NCBI GenBank assembly: GCA_002695185.1
Contig: NZOF01000145.1
Coordinates: 1-14,654, forward strand
Direction: 5' to 3'
Origin: Erythrobacter sp.
GTDB lineage: Bacteria; Pseudomonadota; Alphaproteobacteria; Sphingomonadales; Sphingomonadaceae
DNA: 14,654 nucleotides
A model generated the notes under the pieces. That model was not told the DNA's origin, searched no databases, and worked only from the letters and a program-made list of their open reading frames with translations. A program made the translations under genes and the position numbers. Positions 6,104 through 14,296 of this stretch are shown here, one piece after another (the first letter of the stretch is position 1; each line of letters opens with the position of its first letter).

Positions 6104-8209
6104 ATGGTGATGGCAACCTCGCTGTCATCGAACTCGAATGGATATTCGGGGAACTTGGCATCCCTGGATCTCGAAACCGAATACCGTTCGCTCAAAGACG
6201 ATCCTGTAGAGAAGTTTTATGCGTGCTGCCTCAGGGAAGCCAAACTGTATCGCAGAGCTGCCGGATACTTCAGATCAAGTGTATTTCTGGTCGTCGGTCC
6301 AGCCATTGTCTCGTTCGTCCGAAAAGGCGGAAGGATCGAACTGATATGCTCCCCGGCGCTCGACGCTGGAGATGTCGAAAGGATTACTGAAGGATACGCG
6401 AAGCGGGGTTCGGAGTTAGCATCGATCCTCATCAAGCAGTTTGATACTTTGCTTGCTAATCCACAAACCGCGCTAGGAGCAAAAACGCTTGCCACACTGA
6501 TAGCGGTTGGATCGCTCGATCTGAAGATCGCCATGCGGCGAGATCGGCGAGGGATCTACCACGAAAAGATCGGAATCTTTTCCGATGCGCAGGGTAACCG
6601 AGTGAGCTTTAAGGGATCCGCAAATGAAACTTGGAGCGGTTGGAGCAACGACGGCAATTTCGAATCTATCGAGGTGTTCTGTAGCTGGCGAGGCGGCCTT
6701 GAGGCTGACCGCATTGACAAGCATGATGCTCATTTTGATCGACTTTGGAGCGCCAAGGACGAAGACATTGAAGTTTGCTCCCTGCCAGAAACAGCCAAAG
6801 AATACTTCGAGAAATTCGCTTCGCCAGATTTGGCCTCTTTGCCATCAGAAGAGACGATCGAAAAAATGCCTCGCAGAGTTCCTATGCCTCACCAGGCGAA
6901 TGCGATCGAACGCTGGATTAAGGCCGGGAGGCGCGGGATCTTTGAGCACGCGACAGGCAGCGGTAAGACATTCACCGCAATAACTGCAATCAGACAGCAC
7001 ATACTCGAGGGTAAACCGGCGCTCATCTTAGTGCCTAGTCGACTTCTCCTCTCGCAGTGGGCGGACGAAGTAGCGGACGAAATCCCAGAGGCAGCGCTGT
7101 TGTTGGCTGGTGCCGGGAACAACAAATGGCGAGGTTCGGGTAGACTTCCGGCGATGACGGACGCCGACGTTTCCCTTGGACCGAGAATAATCATCTCGAC
7201 GATGCCAACGGCTGCGTCCGAGGAGTTTCGCGCCAATGTGACCGCTGGTGATCATCTCTTAGTGGTGGCGGACGAAGTGCACCAGATTGGTAGCAGAGAA
7301 AACTCGAAATTCCTTGCGACCGAAGCAGGCGCTCGGCTTGGGCTTAGCGCGACTCCAAAGCGCTACGGCGATTCAGAAGGCACCGAAAGGATCTTCTCAT
7401 ACTTTGGTCCGATAGTGCTTCCGAAGATAACCCTCATGGACGCAGTCGATGCCGGTCGACTTGTTTGCTACGAATATCACCCTCACCCGGTGCATCTCTC
7501 GGCTACCGAGGCAGAGGATTGGCTCATCCAATCCCGAGCAATTAGCAAGGAAATCGCTAGGTCTAAGAGCGACAATGAGGGTCGAAAGGCATTAAGCGAA
7601 CGCGCGCGCATGATGCTGATTAAACGCGCTCGAATCGCCAAGAAAGCGGCCGCTAAAGTTTCATTGGCAACTCGTGTGATGGTCGAGGAGTTTGAACCGG
7701 GTCAGAGCTGGCTCGTCTACTGCGAAGATGGAGACCAGCTTGCAGAAGTGTTGAATGCACTGAGAGAAAGTGGCCTCGATCCAATCGAATACCACTCTTC
7801 CATGGAGGGCGATCGTGAAGCCACGATGGATTGGTTTAGAAGATTCGGCGGCATACTGGTTTCCATACGGTGCCTTGATGAAGGCGTAGACATACCTGCC
7901 GTATCGCACGCCTTAATTCTTGCCTCCTCTCAGAACCCTCGTCAATTTATTCAGAGACGCGGACGCGTGCTCCGAAAATCTCCTGGAAAGGATATTGCGG
8001 TTATCCATGACGCAATTGTCACACCAGTGAACCCTGACGAGGAAGAGGACCAGATGGGTTTGCTCAGGGCAGAGCTTGTCCGCTCGGTTGAATTCGCGAA
8101 GAATGCGATCAACCAAATGGCAGCGGCGAATCTTAGAGAGATAGCGATCGAGATGGGCATCGATCCTGACGATTTCGATCCAGAAGAGGGTGATGAAATA
8201 GATGACTGA
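6104..8209 (+). CDS. PLD-nuclease / superfamily 2 DEAD-like helicase fusion
   Basis: A 701-aa fusion. Residues about 20-215 are a phospholipase D-like nuclease module with H153, K155 and D161 (YHEKIGIFSD) followed by FKGSANE; one HKD half is present, so it probably acts as a dimer. Residues about 258-640 are a superfamily 2 helicase: Walker A ATGSGKT (K288), DEVH (390-393), SAT (415-417) and motif VI QFIQRRGR (614-621). The C-terminus is strongly acidic (DPDDFDPEEGDEIDD). It probably moves on DNA with ATP and cleaves it, acting as effector for the methylase upstream. The start is uncertain: ATG 6104 has GGAAG five bases upstream; ATG 6110 and an in-frame TTG at 6047 inside the methylase gene are alternatives. 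It overlaps the next gene by eight bases. Type III restriction subunits share the helicase but not the N-terminal PLD module. Confidence 0.9.
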   Translation: MVMATSLSSNSNGYSGNLASLDLETEYRSLKDDPVEKFYACCLREAKLYRRAAGYFRSSVFLVVGPAIVSFVRKGGRIELICSPALDAGDVERITEGYAKRGSELASILIKQFDTLLANPQTALGAKTLATLIAVGSLDLKIAMRRDRRGIYHEKIGIFSDAQGNRVSFKGSANETWSGWSNDGNFESIEVFCSWRGGLEADRIDKHDAHFDRLWSAKDEDIEVCSLPETAKEYFEKFASPDLASLPSEETIEKMPRRVPMPHQANAIERWIKAGRRGIFEHATGSGKTFTAITAIRQHILEGKPALILVPSRLLLSQWADEVADEIPEAALLLAGAGNNKWRGSGRLPAMTDADVSLGPRIIISTMPTAASEEFRANVTAGDHLLVVADEVHQIGSRENSKFLATEAGARLGLSATPKRYGDSEGTERIFSYFGPIVLPKITLMDAVDAGRLVCYEYHPHPVHLSATEAEDWLIQSRAISKEIARSKSDNEGRKALSERARMMLIKRARIAKKAAAKVSLATRVMVEEFEPGQSWLVYCEDGDQLAEVLNALRESGLDPIEYHSSMEGDREATMDWFRRFGGILVSIRCLDEGVDIPAVSHALILASSQNPRQFIQRRGRVLRKSPGKDIAVIHDAIVTPVNPDEEEDQMGLLRAELVRSVEFAKNAINQMAAANLREIAIEMGIDPDDFDPEEGDEIDD

Positions 8210-8411
8210 GAGCGACGATCTGGCGCTTCAAACGCTACTGGACGTGCGGCAAGAAATCGCACCGGAGCTTGATCCGGAGCTTCTTCGGGCATGCTATGAA
8301 ATACAGAGGCAACATCAGTTCAACCCAGAGCGCTCGCAACCTTCGGTCGCTATGGAGAGGCTTATCGATGAAGCAGTAGATAAACTCGTACTGGGCACTG
8401 ATAGCAAATGA
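8202..8411 (+). CDS. Small DNA-modification-system-associated protein, 69 aa
   Basis: A 69-aa acidic protein that overlaps the helicase by eight bases and the ATPase by four (ATGA). It is predicted to be helical: LQTLLDVRQEIAPELDPELL, then ACYEIQRQHQFNPERSQP and a C-terminal helix. It fits the size, position and look (L...YEIQ..HQFN.ER) of the small proteins I know of as associated with CxC-ATPase DNA modification systems, which sit directly before the ATPase. That assignment is from memory. Its embedding suggests it is a cofactor or chaperone of the helicase or ATPase, made in fixed ratio by coupled translation. No catalytic motif is visible. Confidence 0.8.
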   Translation: MTESDDLALQTLLDVRQEIAPELDPELLRACYEIQRQHQFNPERSQPSVAMERLIDEAVDKLVLGTDSK

Positions 8412-10393
8412 AGCTGCATACTCTGAAAGCAAGGAACTTCATGCCTTATCGTGATCCCGTCACGATCGATTTTCCGACCGATGATCATCAAAATGTTATG
8501 CTGGTGTTCGGCGACAATATGCGCGGCAAGACCTCATTGATGAATGCATTGCGGTGGGGGTTCTACGGAAAAGCAATGGGACGACATTCGCGCCCAATTC
8601 CTTTGCACAAACTCGTTAACCGAGATGGCGCAAGAATGGATGACTGGGATGTAGATGTATTCCTGAGGTTTGAGGCCAGCGGTCGAGAATACGAACTCAG
8701 GCGGACAGCGACGAGGCGGTCGCATGTCGCGACACCCAATCGTCCAGAAGATTTCATAGTGGCGACGCACCTCACGCGTGACGGGGTTGTGATTGCGGGC
8801 GATCAGGTCGAGGCCGAAATCAACAAGTTTGCCCCAGAACAGGTTGCCCGCTTCTTCCTTTTTGATGGTGAGTTGCTCGGTGAATATGAAGAGCTATTGA
8901 TTGAGGGTAGCGAGCAAGGTCGGCAGATAAAAGAAGCAATCGAGCAAGTTCTGGGAGTGCCCGCGCTTACCAACGGACGGGCAGAACTAGGTGCAATTTT
9001 AAAGGCAGCGACAAAGAAGCAAACCCAAGAGATGCAGCATGTGAAGGGCTTGGAACGCTCAGCAGCGAACATGAGCAGCTTGACCACGCTTCTCGAAAGT
9101 CAGGAGAAAGACCTAAGTGGACTGGTCGAGAAAATGGCGAAGACTCGCGACGAGCGCGCAAGTGTAGAGGATGATCTCGAGCAGGCTGCGTCGTTGCTAG
9201 CGCACAAAGCAAATCTCGATGCCGGGCGAAAATCAGCAGAAGAAGCTAGCGATACTCTAAAGCAAAAAAGACAAGAGAGGCACGCGATACTTTCGTCCGC
9301 TTGGCGAGATATGCTGGACGCGAAGTTGGATGCAAGGCGCAAGGTTCTTCGTGATCACCAAAAGAAAGCTAGCGATTTGCTCAAACAGCGAATCCGACTT
9401 GAAGATAAGATCGATGATATAAAGCGCGCTCTCGATCAAAAAGAGTGTCCCACCTGTTTTCAGCCATTCCCTGAAAAAGATCGAGCGAAACTCGGCACTC
9501 AGTTGGGGCAATTGGAAGGTCAGCATAGTGAACTGTGTGCCGAAGGATCTGATCATTCCGACAGTTCCTCGGAACTGGCATTGCTCGACGAAATCCGAGG
9601 TATCAATGCGCGAGACAGAATCGCGGACATCGATCGAGATATTCGAGCCGCTGAAGTTAAATTGCAGCGTGCTGAAAATGATATCGAGCGAGCGCACGAG
9701 AAGATTGCAGGCCACGATACAGCTGAGTTAGCCCGGAAACGAGTACTACATCAGGAAAAGCTGAAAGAAGAAGGTCGACTGACTGAAGCGATAAAGCTTG
9801 GCGAGAAGACGATCGCTAAAACGAACGAGGACTTGGCAGTGGCTCGCAAGTCTATCGAAGGCTTGGCAGGAGCTAGATCCCAAAGGAGTACGGTCAAGGC
9901 ACGGGTAGCAGGGGAAGTGGAGGCATGCTTTGCCGCAAGTGTCGAGCGACTGCGTGATAAGTTGCGGGAACGAGTTCAAGATCTTGCTAGCAAGTCCTTC
10001 AAGGAAATGACCACGCAGAAATCGTATCGTGGATTGGAGATCAACGAGAACTATGGCCTCAGCATCATTGATAGCGCAGGTCATCCTGTCTCCATTCGGA
10101 GTGCCGGTGCAGAGCAAGTAGTAGCGCTGTCGTTGATTGATGGCCTCAATCGAACGGGCCGTTCAATTGGACCGGTCGTTATGGATACACCGTTTGGAAG
10201 GCTTGACCCACATCACCGCGATAACATTCTCCGTTATCTACCGACCGTCACGAGCCAATTCGTTCTCTTAGTCCACGGCGGAGAGATACGTCCTGAGACA
10301 GACCTTGCTTCGATTAAGGCGAAGATCGGTGCAAGCTATCGGATTAACGAAGTATCCGAGAATCAATCGAACGTTGAAAGGGTAAGTTTGTGA
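8408..10393 (+). CDS. SMC/Rad50/DndD-like ATPase with zinc hook
   Basis: A 661-aa P-loop ATPase of the Rad50/SMC/DndD type. The Walker A is GDNMRGKTS (35-43, K41). A long heptad-like region of charged residues (about 205-525) is interrupted by a zinc hook, CPTC at 347-350, which would join two molecules. The ABC signature is SAGAEQ (565-570), Walker B plus D-loop is VVMDTPFGRLD (590-600), and a switch histidine lies in VHGGEI (H623). The DTPxGRLD form, without the usual catalytic Glu directly after the Asp, is shared with DndD-like proteins. It should form ATP-dependent dimers on DNA, sensing ends or gripping DNA for the helicase-nuclease. The start overlaps the 69-aa gene (ATGA), and the stop overlaps the next gene (GTGA). 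Confidence 0.9.
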   Translation: MKLHTLKARNFMPYRDPVTIDFPTDDHQNVMLVFGDNMRGKTSLMNALRWGFYGKAMGRHSRPIPLHKLVNRDGARMDDWDVDVFLRFEASGREYELRRTATRRSHVATPNRPEDFIVATHLTRDGVVIAGDQVEAEINKFAPEQVARFFLFDGELLGEYEELLIEGSEQGRQIKEAIEQVLGVPALTNGRAELGAILKAATKKQTQEMQHVKGLERSAANMSSLTTLLESQEKDLSGLVEKMAKTRDERASVEDDLEQAASLLAHKANLDAGRKSAEEASDTLKQKRQERHAILSSAWRDMLDAKLDARRKVLRDHQKKASDLLKQRIRLEDKIDDIKRALDQKECPTCFQPFPEKDRAKLGTQLGQLEGQHSELCAEGSDHSDSSSELALLDEIRGINARDRIADIDRDIRAAEVKLQRAENDIERAHEKIAGHDTAELARKRVLHQEKLKEEGRLTEAIKLGEKTIAKTNEDLAVARKSIEGLAGARSQRSTVKARVAGEVEACFAASVERLRDKLRERVQDLASKSFKEMTTQKSYRGLEINENYGLSIIDSAGHPVSIRSAGAEQVVALSLIDGLNRTGRSIGPVVMDTPFGRLDPHHRDNILRYLPTVTSQFVLLVHGGEIRPETDLASIKAKIGASYRINEVSENQSNVERVSL

Positions 10394-10764
10394 CCACCGA
10401 TATAATCAACGTCGGACTATCTGAATCCACAGATGACAAGCTAGCCGAGCTTAAGGAGATGGGCGTATTCGCAGATAAAATCGATGGGTACCGTTTTGGG
10501 ATTAGTCTCGCTCTCGCACAAGGCGCAGCACCAACTGAACTCACGAAGCGAGTGAATTTATACAATGTCGGATCACTCGACCCAGACCAGATGCTTAGAC
10601 GCTCTGTCGAATGCTTAATGCCCGAGCGCCTGTCTGAGACTACTGTCTACCGGTTGATTGAACGTCTCGCTGATTGGGGCGTGAACGAGCTTTATTCGCA
10701 AGCCACAACCGGCGAAATTGATTTCGTAGGTTTGCTGGAGCAGGTTAAAGCTAAGCAGAGCTGA
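10390..10764 (+). CDS. Hypothetical operon protein, 124 aa (weakly DndE-like)
   Basis: I do not recognise a firm family. The GTG start overlaps the ATPase stop by four bases, so translation is coupled. The protein is helical and soluble. The N-terminal part, INVGLSESTDDKLAELKEMG followed by FADKIDGYRFGISLALAQG, vaguely recalls DndE, the small DNA-binding partner of DndD (a beta strand, then helices ending in a basic/aromatic segment). Given the DndD-like ATPase next door, a small DNA-binding subunit of the same complex is a reasonable inference. The second half (MPERLSETTVYRLIERLADW and following) forms further helices. No catalytic motif is evident. Confidence 0.75.
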   Translation: MTTDIINVGLSESTDDKLAELKEMGVFADKIDGYRFGISLALAQGAAPTELTKRVNLYNVGSLDPDQMLRRSVECLMPERLSETTVYRLIERLADWGVNELYSQATTGEIDFVGLLEQVKAKQS

Positions 10765-10765
10765 A

Positions 10766-13033
10766 ATGTTAACTTCACTCAGGGCTTTCCTGCTAATACG
10801 TGATAATGATGGCGAGTGGACCATCGGCGTGTTCCACGGCCTCAATGAAATTGTCGACGCTTGGGACCGGGCAATGCCGAACTCTCACTGCGGAGTATTG
10901 CACGTCGGCTTTGATCGCCGAGATGCGAGGTCTTTCGAAACGATCGCGCAAGAACAGGCTGGCCGACTTCTACTAACGCCAGGGGCGCGCGGAGCTCTAC
11001 CTTCTACCTACAAATCATCGTCCGAAGCCATTGGTGATGTGGAGGGAGAACCAATATATCTAGCGCTGGATGGCTGGGGCTACACGATCGAGGACCCTGT
11101 GGTGGATGTTTCTGCTGAAGATCCGGAAGCGTCGGGGTGGGTAAGAGAGTTCATTTTTGAGCACGACGGTGTCCAAGCTGAACTGCTTGCGAGCGAGATA
11201 CTCAATGAAGAAACTTACGTAGCGAACGAAGGGCGATTGACTGCTAAGCTGCGTGCCGAGCTGGGAAAGTATCGTTCTGAAAAATTGCTGGGCCTCGGCA
11301 AAAGCGACCCTACCGAGATAGCAAGATCAGCCCCGCCATGGTTGAGTTCCCGCAGTTTCTCAGAGTTTGAACTCACAGTGAGGCTCGACAACGTTTTTCG
11401 GCGAAACGGTATCGATACGGTATCTGACTTGGCCCGACACACCTTGGATGATCTCTTCAAATTCCAGAATTTTGGACGAACATCCAGTCGCGATCTTTGT
11501 CGAAGCTTGATGTTGGCGATTGAAGCGGGTCCAACCCCATCACATGACGCACTTATCGCAGCTATAAAAAGTGGTGACGCGCCCACTGACCAATGTGGAA
11601 TCGCCAGCCAGAGTCTGGTCGAAGCGGTGGAAAATTGCTTCCTTGGCTTGAAGCCGCGCGAGGCAGACATCCTGAAGCGAAGAATGGGATGGGAGCGCCC
11701 ACCAGAGACTCTGGAAGAGATTGGTGCTGACTACAGCGTATCTCGTGAGCGAATTCGCCAAATCGAAAGTAAGACAATTAAGAAGATAATCAGACAGGAG
11801 ATATGGGATGATCTTCTAGGTGCGAAACTGAAGAATCTTCTTTCTGAACGAAAATATCCGCTGCCTCTTATTGGTGCCGCAGCACTTGATCCCTGGTTCA
11901 CTGGCCTTTCCGAGTACGGGTCGGTGGCGAGATATTTGATTACAAAGCTTTGCGACGCAGGAGTTTCAGTTCTGGAAATTGATGGTGTCGAGTATCTAAC
12001 TTTTCTAAAAGAGCACGATTGGGCGACGGCTATTGAATCCGCCCGACAGATGTTGGTTGGCGCCGCCGAAGATTGTTGGCCTAGGACAGAATGCGAATAC
12101 CAAGTCGGGCTTCTCCTGCCGGAAGCTTCAACCGAATTTAGGGGGCTGCTTTGGGATCATTGTTCACGGAGGTGCCACTTTGCCGGTGAGGAAGGCGAGG
12201 AGGTGCTAATTTCTTACGGTAATGGAGCCGACCAGGTGGTCGAAGCGGTCTTGCATGATGCAGAGCAGCCTCTCCACTATTCCGAAATCGCTCAGATCGC
12301 TGAAGAGCGCTTGGGGAAGGCAATAGACGAAAGGCGAGTTCATAACGCAGCGGCGGAAGTCGGATATCTTTTTGGGCCGGGAACTTACGGTACGTTGCGA
12401 CATATGGCTGTAGAACGCGGTGATTGGGAGAGCTTCGCAGCAGAGGCAATTGATATTGTTTACGAAGGCGAACGTGGTCGACAATGGCACGCCTCAGAGC
12501 TGCTTCTAGCACTAACTGAACGCGAAATAGATTTGCCGTCCTGTTTCGATAAGTATCAGTTGGATATCGCTCTGAAGCAAACTGCAGAATTGCAGTCATT
12601 TGGTAGGATGGTTTGGTCTGACGGGGACGACACTGTGTCGAGTGGACGTGTGGACATTCGGCAAGCCGTCATCGCGATTGTTAAGGATGCAGGATCCCCG
12701 ATTACAACATCCGAATTGCGCCAGCGTTTGGTGGCCGTACGTGGCATTAATGAAGGAATGCAATTCCATGTCGTCCATCCTCTTATTAAGTTAGATGCTA
12801 AGACTTGGGGAATCAATGATCGCGATATTGATCTCAAATATGAAGAGCAGAGAGTATTTCTTAACACTGTCTACTCAGTTCTAAGAGAGAGGGAAGAACC
12901 TATTAGCATCACAGAATCTGCACGGATGTCTCCGAAAGTAGTACCTAACCGAGCGTTACGATGCTTGTTCTATCAAGATGAAAGGTTCCGCATCGACAAC
13001 CAGAGATTATTATCGCTTGCAGAGTGGAAGTGA
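10766..13033 (+). CDS. Transcription-machinery-like multi-HTH protein (alpha-CTD + sigma-4 + tandem winged helices)
   Basis: A 755-aa protein starting one base after the previous stop. Residues about 1-150 are an unrecognised domain. Residues about 200-253 (FELTVRLDNVFRRNGIDTVS, then DLFKFQNFGRTSSRDLCRSL) match the helix-hairpin-helix fold of the RNA polymerase alpha C-terminal domain. Residues 292-343 match sigma-70 region 4 (LKPREADILKRRM, then TLEEIGADYSVSRERIRQIE), a helix-turn-helix that in sigma factors reads the -35 element. The C-terminal part has about four winged-helix-like units (488-545, 556-618, 631-686, 697-750), the first resembling HARE-HTH. Such combinations are known in HARE-HTH proteins linked to DNA modification. 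It may bind DNA, sense modification or regulate the operon; it is not a normal sigma factor, since regions 2 and 3 are missing. Confidence 0.85.
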   Translation: MLTSLRAFLLIRDNDGEWTIGVFHGLNEIVDAWDRAMPNSHCGVLHVGFDRRDARSFETIAQEQAGRLLLTPGARGALPSTYKSSSEAIGDVEGEPIYLALDGWGYTIEDPVVDVSAEDPEASGWVREFIFEHDGVQAELLASEILNEETYVANEGRLTAKLRAELGKYRSEKLLGLGKSDPTEIARSAPPWLSSRSFSEFELTVRLDNVFRRNGIDTVSDLARHTLDDLFKFQNFGRTSSRDLCRSLMLAIEAGPTPSHDALIAAIKSGDAPTDQCGIASQSLVEAVENCFLGLKPREADILKRRMGWERPPETLEEIGADYSVSRERIRQIESKTIKKIIRQEIWDDLLGAKLKNLLSERKYPLPLIGAAALDPWFTGLSEYGSVARYLITKLCDAGVSVLEIDGVEYLTFLKEHDWATAIESARQMLVGAAEDCWPRTECEYQVGLLLPEASTEFRGLLWDHCSRRCHFAGEEGEEVLISYGNGADQVVEAVLHDAEQPLHYSEIAQIAEERLGKAIDERRVHNAAAEVGYLFGPGTYGTLRHMAVERGDWESFAAEAIDIVYEGERGRQWHASELLLALTEREIDLPSCFDKYQLDIALKQTAELQSFGRMVWSDGDDTVSSGRVDIRQAVIAIVKDAGSPITTSELRQRLVAVRGINEGMQFHVVHPLIKLDAKTWGINDRDIDLKYEEQRVFLNTVYSVLREREEPISITESARMSPKVVPNRALRCLFYQDERFRIDNQRLLSLAEWK

Positions 13034-13072
13034 TCTCACTTTGTCGATGAAACTTTGAAAGGTGCCCCGCGA

Positions 13073-14296
13073 ATGTCAAAGGCGTCGAACTTTTCGCTTT
13101 CGATCGCAGACCTCGACAACTTGGATATGTGCGTTCTCTATAAGGATGAGATACGACCCGTTCTGCTTGAGCTTACCGGGGGGTCTACCAAGAAGCGCAT
13201 TACAATGCGCGATGCCTCCTCATCACTCAGCGAGCCGATAAGCGTTCGTCAACTCCTAGTTCCCATAGCGCGGGTGGCACAGACCGATGCTGTCGTGAAG
13301 GATCGCCTGACGGGCTTCATAAACGATTGCGCCACAAGAGCCCTACTCAGCTTCGAGGAAGAATGCCCAACGGACGACCGTCCACGAAAGTCGATCATCG
13401 CAACCAGGTCTTTTTTATCGAGCGAACTGGATGAGGGCGGATGGACGCGAGCCTACAAAGAGGGGCTCGCCGCTTGGGCCGGCTGGTTCGCGCCGAAAGG
13501 CTTTTATGCGAGCGCAGAATGGGCCGCACTGGATTTTTCGAGTTGGCATTATCCTAGGGTACGCGGTTCGGCATGGGCGATCTGGGCAGAATGGGCTGCG
13601 CTTTCTCTGCTCGCTTATTTGGGGATGGATTACCGCAAACGCGCAAAGCCGGACGAGATTGACGATGAAAATGCAGTGGCCCATCAGTGGGCTGTCGAGC
13701 GTCTCGCGCTTTGGTTGGAAGAAGACGCTCCAGACCCTTTGCCACTCCCAGATCCCCCACTCTTGATACGAAGGACCGACCCGCTATCAATTTGCGAAGC
13801 TGAATTCGTTCAGGAATTTTACATGCAGTGGCCGACCATCGCTGCCTTTCCGACCGGCCTCAGGGAAATCGGCAAACTCCAACTGGAACGCAACGCCGGT
13901 ATTGAGATACCGGAGGGAGTTACGAAGATCGGCGAAATTGGTGTCTCCGATCATCCCGTCGTAAAATTGCCCGCCAGCTTGCGAACGGTCGGAACCGTGG
14001 ATGCCTCCTACGACGGATACGTCGAACTTCCGGAAGGCGTCGAAAAGGTCGAAAGCATAAGGCTTTATCTCGATTCGGTTGTGCACCTTCCAAACTCGAT
14101 CCGCAGGGTCGGTAGCATCAACACAGAGGTGGAATCGCACATCGACGATGTAGGCGTAGACGACGAGGATGAATTTTGGGAAGGCATTGAGGAACAAGAG
14201 ACAGAGGGTGTGAAGGATTACCCGTTCTATGACTCCTTCGTCTCCTACAACGGTCGCTGCTTTATCAAGGCGAGGCAAGATCTGACTTTCGAGTGA
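13073..14296 (+). CDS. Hypothetical protein with 20-residue leucine-rich-like repeats, 407 aa
   Basis: Last gene of the operon, 39 bases after gene 6. ATG 13073 is chosen because GAAAGG (13057-13062) lies at good spacing; a TTG at 13055 in the same frame is less likely. Residues 1-240 are an unrecognised, tryptophan-rich helical domain that contains the pentapeptide EWAAL twice (149-153, 173-177). Residues 260-359 hold five tandem units of exactly 20 residues (prolines at 260, 280, 300, 320 and 340) with the pattern P-x-x-L/V/I-x-x-I/V-G-x-I/V...V-x-L. This resembles short bacterial leucine-rich repeats of the YopM/IpaH kind. An acidic segment and YNGRCFIKA end the protein. Such repeats usually bind other proteins, so it may be the recognition or partner-binding arm of the system, or an unrelated passenger. 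Confidence 0.8.
   Translation: MSKASNFSLSIADLDNLDMCVLYKDEIRPVLLELTGGSTKKRITMRDASSSLSEPISVRQLLVPIARVAQTDAVVKDRLTGFINDCATRALLSFEEECPTDDRPRKSIIATRSFLSSELDEGGWTRAYKEGLAAWAGWFAPKGFYASAEWAALDFSSWHYPRVRGSAWAIWAEWAALSLLAYLGMDYRKRAKPDEIDDENAVAHQWAVERLALWLEEDAPDPLPLPDPPLLIRRTDPLSICEAEFVQEFYMQWPTIAAFPTGLREIGKLQLERNAGIEIPEGVTKIGEIGVSDHPVVKLPASLRTVGTVDASYDGYVELPEGVEKVESIRLYLDSVVHLPNSIRRVGSINTEVESHIDDVGVDDEDEFWEGIEEQETEGVKDYPFYDSFVSYNGRCFIKARQDLTFE

Noticed and set aside
11215..12867. Several minus-strand frames opposite the 755-aa gene
   Set aside because: They are shadows of a long, well-supported plus-strand gene and have no ribosome binding sites or recognisable motifs.
4951..14296. Assignment as BREX, DISARM, Dnd/Ssp or classical type III restriction
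   Set aside because: There is no PglZ or BrxC, no DUF1998 protein, no cysteine desulfurase or PAPS-reductase-like protein, and the helicase carries a PLD module that type III subunits lack.
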